From positions 1 to 9,710 of the forward strand of contig NZ_DAXETW010000131.1 of assembly GCF_051155795.1 (NCBI RefSeq): a stretch of DNA of 9,710 nt, given 5' to 3'. How positions within the stretch are numbered: position 1 is the first letter of the stretch; each line of letters opens with the position of its first letter. Both the position numbers and the translations under genes were made by a program. This document shows positions 6,284 to 9,710 of this stretch, in pieces. Origin of the DNA: Longibacter sp051155795 (GTDB lineage: Bacteria; Bacteroidota; Rhodothermia; Rhodothermales; Salinibacteraceae). The notes beneath the pieces were generated by a model, which ran no database searches, was not told the DNA's origin, and saw only the letters and a program-made list of their open reading frames with translations.

Positions 6284-8269
6284 TCAGGTGGGATTCGACC
6301 CCGGGGGATCTTCGACGGGTTGGTTCGAGGCGGACGACGCGGTAGAGGCTTCGCCCTCCGGCTCGTTGAAGAAAAAGACGGAGCTGTCGCCGCCTTCGAC
6401 GAGGTGCACGCGTTCCCCGGCGCCGACCATCGCGATGAGCGTGTCACCCTGGCGGAGCGAGAAATTGCTTTCCTCTGATACAATTACCAGTTCTCCGTCC
6501 CGCTCGATAAACAGGGGAAATACGGAGATGTCGCCCGTTTGCTCCTGCAGGTCGTCGTAGGTGTAATACTCTTTCTCGCCGTCGTCGAACAGCCCGCCGT
6601 CCTCTTGGAGATCGAAGGCGCGGATGGTGCCACCCTGGTCGAAGTGGTCCTCGATTTCGGCGTAGCTTGTGGTTTCGCCGAAAAGGGGGCGACCGCGCAA
6701 GTGTTTCGGCATTTCGCCCTGTTTGCTGTGGCGGCTTTCGTGCTGCGCGGCAAGCTGGTAGATGTCCGTGGTTTCGAACACTTCCGAAAAGTGGAGGGCG
6801 GTAAGCGACGCCACCTCGTCATTTGGAATGGTGATCAGCAACCGCCCGGTGCTGCTCAGGTCAAGGTCGTCGAGGACGGTTTCGGAGAGCGCGTTTGCCC
6901 GTCGCGCCGGGAGTCCCGCGTCCTGGGCGCGGTGGACGTGGTCCGCGTTGGCATCGACGAGATGGACCTCGTGTCCTTTCTCGTGCAGGAATGCCGCGAT
7001 GTGACGGACCCACTCCGCGGCCCCGACGAAGAGGATGCCCTCCGGGTTCGGTTCGGCGATCCCGAGCCACCGGGCAAGCGGGGCGGCGGTCAGGCCGTAG
7101 ATCGCGACCGTACCGACGATGATAAAGAAGATGGTCGGGACGACCGCCTCGACCTCGTCCGGGTAGATGTTGCGGAGTTGGTACGCGAAGAGGGACGCGA
7201 CGGCGGCGGCCACGATTCCTCGCGGCGCCAGCCAGGCCAGGAAGGCTTGCTCCTCCCATTCCAGTTGCGTTCCGTAGGAGGAGAGGAAGACAGCGAGCGG
7301 TCGGACGAGGATCACCAGCAGCCCGAGGAAGATCACGGATTCGATCGTGATGAACTCGAGCGCGCCGAGGTTCAGTCGCGCACTTAGTAGAATGAACAGC
7401 GACCCGATCAGCAGGACCTGCAGGTTTTCCTTGAACTCGATGATCCGCTGGACGGGTGCGTACGGCTGGTTGGCCAGGGCGATACCCATGATGGTTGTCG
7501 TCAGCAGCCCCGACTCCTCCTTCAGCACGTTAGAGACGACGAACGCCGTCACGACGATCATGAGCGTGACCGGGTTGCGGAGAAAGTCGGGGACCATCCG
7601 CTGCTTCAGAATGATCAGCAGGAAGAAGGTGGCGGCCACGCTGACGCCCAGTGCGACGAAGACCTCGAGCCCGAGCCCGATGACGACGTGTTCAGCTGCC
7701 CCGCTCAACCCGGTGTGGCCACCGCTCTGGGCCGGCTCATGGATGAGTAGAAGGGTCTCCATCACGAGCACCGCGATGATCGCGCCGACGGGGTCGATCG
7801 TGATGCCTTCCCACTTGGCGACCGTGCTGATGCGTCCGCGCGGTCGCACGTGCCGGAGGAGGGGGACCACGACCGTCGGGCCCGTGACAGTCAGGATGGC
7901 GCCGATCAGGATTGCCAACTCGACGTTAAAGCCCATGACGATGTGGGCGAAGAAGGCCCCGAGGCCCCAGGTGACCAGTACGCCGATCGTAATCAGGTTT
8001 CGAACGGCGGACCCGACGGCCTGCAGTTCGCTCAGGCGCAGGCTTAGCCCGCCTTCGAACAGGATGATGCCGATGGATACCGAGACGAAGGCAAACAGCC
8101 AGTCTCCCTGCAGCGAGGCCGGCGACAGCAACCCGAAGACGGGCCCGGCCAGAAATCCCGCGATCAGCAGGAGAAGGATCGACGGCAACCGAAACCGCCA
8201 CGCCACCCACTGGGCACCGATGCCCAGAACGATAACGGTCGTAATGTCGAGCAGGATAGATTCAGGCAC
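6284..8269 (-). CDS. Cation:proton antiporter (CPA1/NhaP-like) with cytoplasmic RCK_N-like and RCK_C domains
   Basis: Inner-membrane monovalent cation/H+ exchanger of 661 residues. The start is GTG (8267-8269). The N-terminus RLPSILLLLIAGFLAGP (27-43) is typical of CPA antiporters, so this start fits. Residues 1-400 hold about 12-13 membrane segments. The core motif reads TVTGPTVVVPLLRHVRP (127-143) and EGITIDPVGA (154-163): Asp159 is the expected ion/proton-binding acid, preceded by Ile158 where many CPA1 proteins have Asn. Residues 411-510 form an RCK_N-like Rossmann domain (GILFVGAAEW, then VHLVDAN with acidic Asp439) whose glycine motif is degenerate. Residues 555-625 look like a divergent RCK_C domain, followed by a 30-residue Ser/Pro/Glu-rich tail. 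It probably acts in Na+ or K+ and pH homeostasis, gated by a bound ligand. Which cation it moves cannot be told. No clear terminator follows before the permease gene. Confidence 0.9.
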   Translation of the reverse strand: MPESILLDITTVIVLGIGAQWVAWRFRLPSILLLLIAGFLAGPVFGLLSPASLQGDWLFAFVSVSIGIILFEGGLSLRLSELQAVGSAVRNLITIGVLVTWGLGAFFAHIVMGFNVELAILIGAILTVTGPTVVVPLLRHVRPRGRISTVAKWEGITIDPVGAIIAVLVMETLLLIHEPAQSGGHTGLSGAAEHVVIGLGLEVFVALGVSVAATFFLLIILKQRMVPDFLRNPVTLMIVVTAFVVSNVLKEESGLLTTTIMGIALANQPYAPVQRIIEFKENLQVLLIGSLFILLSARLNLGALEFITIESVIFLGLLVILVRPLAVFLSSYGTQLEWEEQAFLAWLAPRGIVAAAVASLFAYQLRNIYPDEVEAVVPTIFFIIVGTVAIYGLTAAPLARWLGIAEPNPEGILFVGAAEWVRHIAAFLHEKGHEVHLVDANADHVHRAQDAGLPARRANALSETVLDDLDLSSTGRLLITIPNDEVASLTALHFSEVFETTDIYQLAAQHESRHSKQGEMPKHLRGRPLFGETTSYAEIEDHFDQGGTIRAFDLQEDGGLFDDGEKEYYTYDDLQEQTGDISVFPLFIERDGELVIVSEESNFSLRQGDTLIAMVGAGERVHLVEGGDSSVFFFNEPEGEASTASSASNQPVEDPPGSNPT

Positions 8270-8838
8270 GAACCGGGTCGGCTTGTTCGCGATGGAAAGC
8301 GTTGGACAATGGGGTGCTACTGACGTGTCCGCCGGGCGGGTCCATTACGGTTGTTCAAGGTTCAGCGGTCAGGGTTCAGCGTTCAAGGGTACACGGTCTC
8401 ATCTAGCCAAAGAAACCCGACCAACCAAAACCCAAGCACGAAAACCGCCAAACAGTTTTTCACACCTTAGCAGTTCCCCTCGCCCGGGCGGTGTGACAGG
8501 TAAACCTACCCGACGTGGAAGAAACGCCCGGAGCGGTCGAGGCGTCGGTTGTACTCGTGGGGTGGGGAGCTGTCACGGCGGCGGGCGATACCGGCTGGGC
8601 GAATCCGGGCGTGCCGCGCCGCCATCGTGAAGGCTCGAAAAAGGTATTGCGCATCTGGATTTAAAAGCATCGGTGGCGACGCACCTGTTCGTGGAAGCGC
8701 TTGCAGTTGCGGGATGCACTGCCTTACATGCGGTACGGTCTGTGTTGCCCGTCTTGCCCCGGGCCCGGTCCGCATCACCTCTCTGAAGCTCTCGGGTCGC
8801 AGCCCGCACGTTACTCCTTTTTCGACAATCATTCTGTC
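8270..8838. other. 569-bp non-coding region between divergent antiporter and gdhA genes
   Basis: This gap must contain the leftward antiporter promoter and the rightward gdhA promoter. Reading frames inside it (for example 8460-8654 and 8506-8832 on the minus strand) encode Arg/Pro/Thr-rich strings without recognisable domains, and I regard them as non-coding. It holds a heptamer tandem repeat (8353-8387), a thymine-free A/C-rich tract (8405-8455), an inverted repeat TCACACC/GGTGTGA (8460-8466 with 8490-8496) enclosing the palindrome CGCCCGGGCG, and a small AT-rich patch (8655-8669, with TTTAAA) that could belong to the gdhA promoter. I see no tRNA, known riboswitch or convincing consensus promoter. 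Confidence 0.7.
8353..8387. repeat. Five-unit heptamer tandem repeat (GTTCARS-type)
   Basis: Five 7-bp units lie in exact register: GTTCAAG, GTTCAGC, GGTCAGG, GTTCAGC, GTTCAAG. The outer units are identical to each other, as are units two and four, so the array reads A-B-C-B-A. It lies about 85 bp upstream of the antiporter start and some 450 bp upstream of gdhA. It could be a slippage-derived spacer repeat, a set of protein-binding half-sites, or part of a dispersed family of intergenic repeats. Confidence 0.75.
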
Positions 8839-9710
8839 ATGGTCACATCAACGGCGACGCCGACGTCAAACGGTACCAAGCCGCACGGATTTCTCGCCCA
8901 GGTTAACCGCATGTTCGATGCGGCGGCGGAGCACAGCGACCTGGATGCCGGCATTCTCCGCCAGATCCGCGCGTGCGATAACATCGTGCGCTTCGAGTTT
9001 CCCATCAAGCGCGATGACGGGTCCATCGAAGTGATTCGCGGCTACCGCGCGGAGCACTCGCACCATAAGAAGCCTACAAAGGGCGGAATTCGCTATGCGA
9101 CCAGCGTGAACGTGGACGAGGTGATGGCGCTGGCCTCGCTGATGAGCTACAAATGCGCGATTGTGGACGTCCCGTTCGGCGGGGCCAAGGGGGGTGTCTG
9201 CATCGACACGCGCGAGTACTCGGTTGCCGAACTCGAGCGCATTACCCGCCGCTACACGTTCGAACTGATCCGGAAGAATTTCATCGGCGCCGGCCTGGAC
9301 GTTCCGGCCCCCGATTACGGGACGGGCGAGCGGGAAATGGCCTGGATGATGGACACGTACAATCAGATGACCGATGACGATCTGAACGCGCTCGGGTGCG
9401 TGACGGGCAAGCCGGTCGGTCAGGGCGGTGTCCGCGGACGGACGGAGGCAACGGGCCGCGGCGTCTACTACGGCATCCGTGAGGCCTGCAGCTACAAGCA
9501 TGACATGGAAGAGCTGGGTCTCGACGTGGGCGTCGACGGTAAGAGCGTCGTCATTCAGGGCCTCGGCAACGTCGGGTATCACGCGGCGCGAATTCTCCAG
9601 AACGAGGGCCATGCCAAGATCGTCGGTCTTGCCGAGATCGAAGGCGCCATCTACGACCCGGAGGGCTTCGATATCGACGAGGTCATGAATCACCGGAAGA
9701 CGACGGGGTC
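8839..9710 (+). CDS. gdhA: Glutamate dehydrogenase (Glu/Leu/Phe/Val dehydrogenase family), 3' end cut by window edge
   Basis: Catalyses reversible oxidative deamination of glutamate to 2-oxoglutarate and ammonia, linking nitrogen and carbon metabolism in the cytoplasm. The 290 residues visible start at the ATG at 8839 and cover the catalytic domain plus the start of the cofactor domain; full-length enzymes are roughly 410-450 residues. Substrate and catalytic residues are all present: KPTKGGIRY with Lys81, SYKCA with Lys105, PFGGAKGG with catalytic Lys117, and VPAPDYGTGEREMAWMMDTY (155-174) with Asp159. GQGGVRGRTEATGRGV (194-209) leads into the Rossmann fold with GLGNVG (241-246). Glu266 or Glu268 at the end of the second strand hints at NAD rather than NADP use, but this is weak evidence. 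The 'TKGG' and 'GRTEATGRGV' forms favour glutamate over leucine or phenylalanine dehydrogenase. It is transcribed away from the antiporter; CATTCTGTC precedes the ATG, with no Shine-Dalgarno. Confidence 0.95.
   Translation, partial: MVTSTATPTSNGTKPHGFLAQVNRMFDAAAEHSDLDAGILRQIRACDNIVRFEFPIKRDDGSIEVIRGYRAEHSHHKKPTKGGIRYATSVNVDEVMALASLMSYKCAIVDVPFGGAKGGVCIDTREYSVAELERITRRYTFELIRKNFIGAGLDVPAPDYGTGEREMAWMMDTYNQMTDDDLNALGCVTGKPVGQGGVRGRTEATGRGVYYGIREACSYKHDMEELGLDVGVDGKSVVIQGLGNVGYHAARILQNEGHAKIVGLAEIEGAIYDPEGFDIDEVMNHRKTTG

Noticed and set aside
6284..6304. GGTCGAATCCC-like string on the minus strand resembling a tRNA T-arm
   Set aside because: It encodes the last residues of the antiporter and no acceptor, D or anticodon arms can be found upstream, so it is coincidental.
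8460..8496. Inverted repeat TCACACC/GGTGTGA as a terminator
   Set aside because: The loop is 23 bases, no U-tract follows on either strand (TTTTT precedes it on the plus strand), and no gene ends nearby.
7347..8630. 427-codon plus-strand frame opposite the antiporter
   Set aside because: It mirrors the antiporter codons, is rich in Arg, Ser, Thr and Pro with no domain-like pattern, and runs into the non-coding gap; a shadow frame.
8460..8832. Small minus-strand frames in the intergenic region (8460-8654, 8506-8832, 8573-8809)
   Set aside because: Compositions are Arg/Pro/Thr/Ala-rich, they overlap each other in different frames, and none has a signal peptide, motif or convincing start context.
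8866..9693. Long open frame (275 codons) antisense to gdhA
   Set aside because: It lies fully opposite a well-supported gdhA. Antisense frames of glutamate dehydrogenase genes are a known source of false annotations ('NAD-specific glutamate dehydrogenase', PF10712). GC-rich codon use explains the lack of stops.

Overview
The window is chromosomal DNA of a GC-rich bacterium. It carries seven genes: six read leftward (minus strand), and one, a glutamate dehydrogenase, reads rightward at the right end. I see no insertion sequences, phage genes, CRISPR arrays, rRNA or tRNA. None of the seven start codons has a purine-rich Shine-Dalgarno sequence; most are preceded by pyrimidine-rich stretches. 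That, the outer-membrane barrel protein, the acid-rich soluble domains and the GC content fit a Bacteroidota-related lineage, plausibly a marine or halophilic Rhodothermota (Salinibacter/Longibacter-like). This taxonomic call is an inference, not a demonstrated fact.

Layout, left to right. (1) A housekeeping block on the minus strand, in transcription order: aroE (shikimate dehydrogenase), pgeF (peptidoglycan editing factor / multicopper-laccase-like protein, 37 bp after aroE) and a YheT-type alpha/beta hydrolase that runs off the left edge. (2) A secreted outer-membrane beta-barrel protein of the phenol-degradation 'transporter' type, followed by a clear intrinsic terminator that separates it from aroE. 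(3) Two large inner-membrane transporters on the same strand. The upstream one is a CPA1-type cation:proton antiporter with cytoplasmic RCK-like domains. The downstream one is an APC-superfamily amino-acid permease fused to a PTS-EIIA-like domain and a terminal RCK_C domain. (4) A 569-bp non-coding region between the divergent antiporter and gdhA, containing a heptamer tandem repeat and a thymine-free A/C-rich tract. (5) gdhA (Glu/Leu/Phe/Val dehydrogenase family), cut by the right edge.

Functionally, the right half reads as ion and amino-acid homeostasis. It pairs a proton-coupled cation exchanger and an amino-acid carrier, both ending in RCK_C-type ligand-sensing domains, beside the enzyme that interconverts glutamate and 2-oxoglutarate. 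The most unusual point is the EIIA-like domain inside the permease. Its position for the phosphorylated histidine is tyrosine, while the second conserved histidine is kept, suggesting a sensory rather than phosphotransfer role. The rest is ordinary core genome; I did not find a wholly new system.
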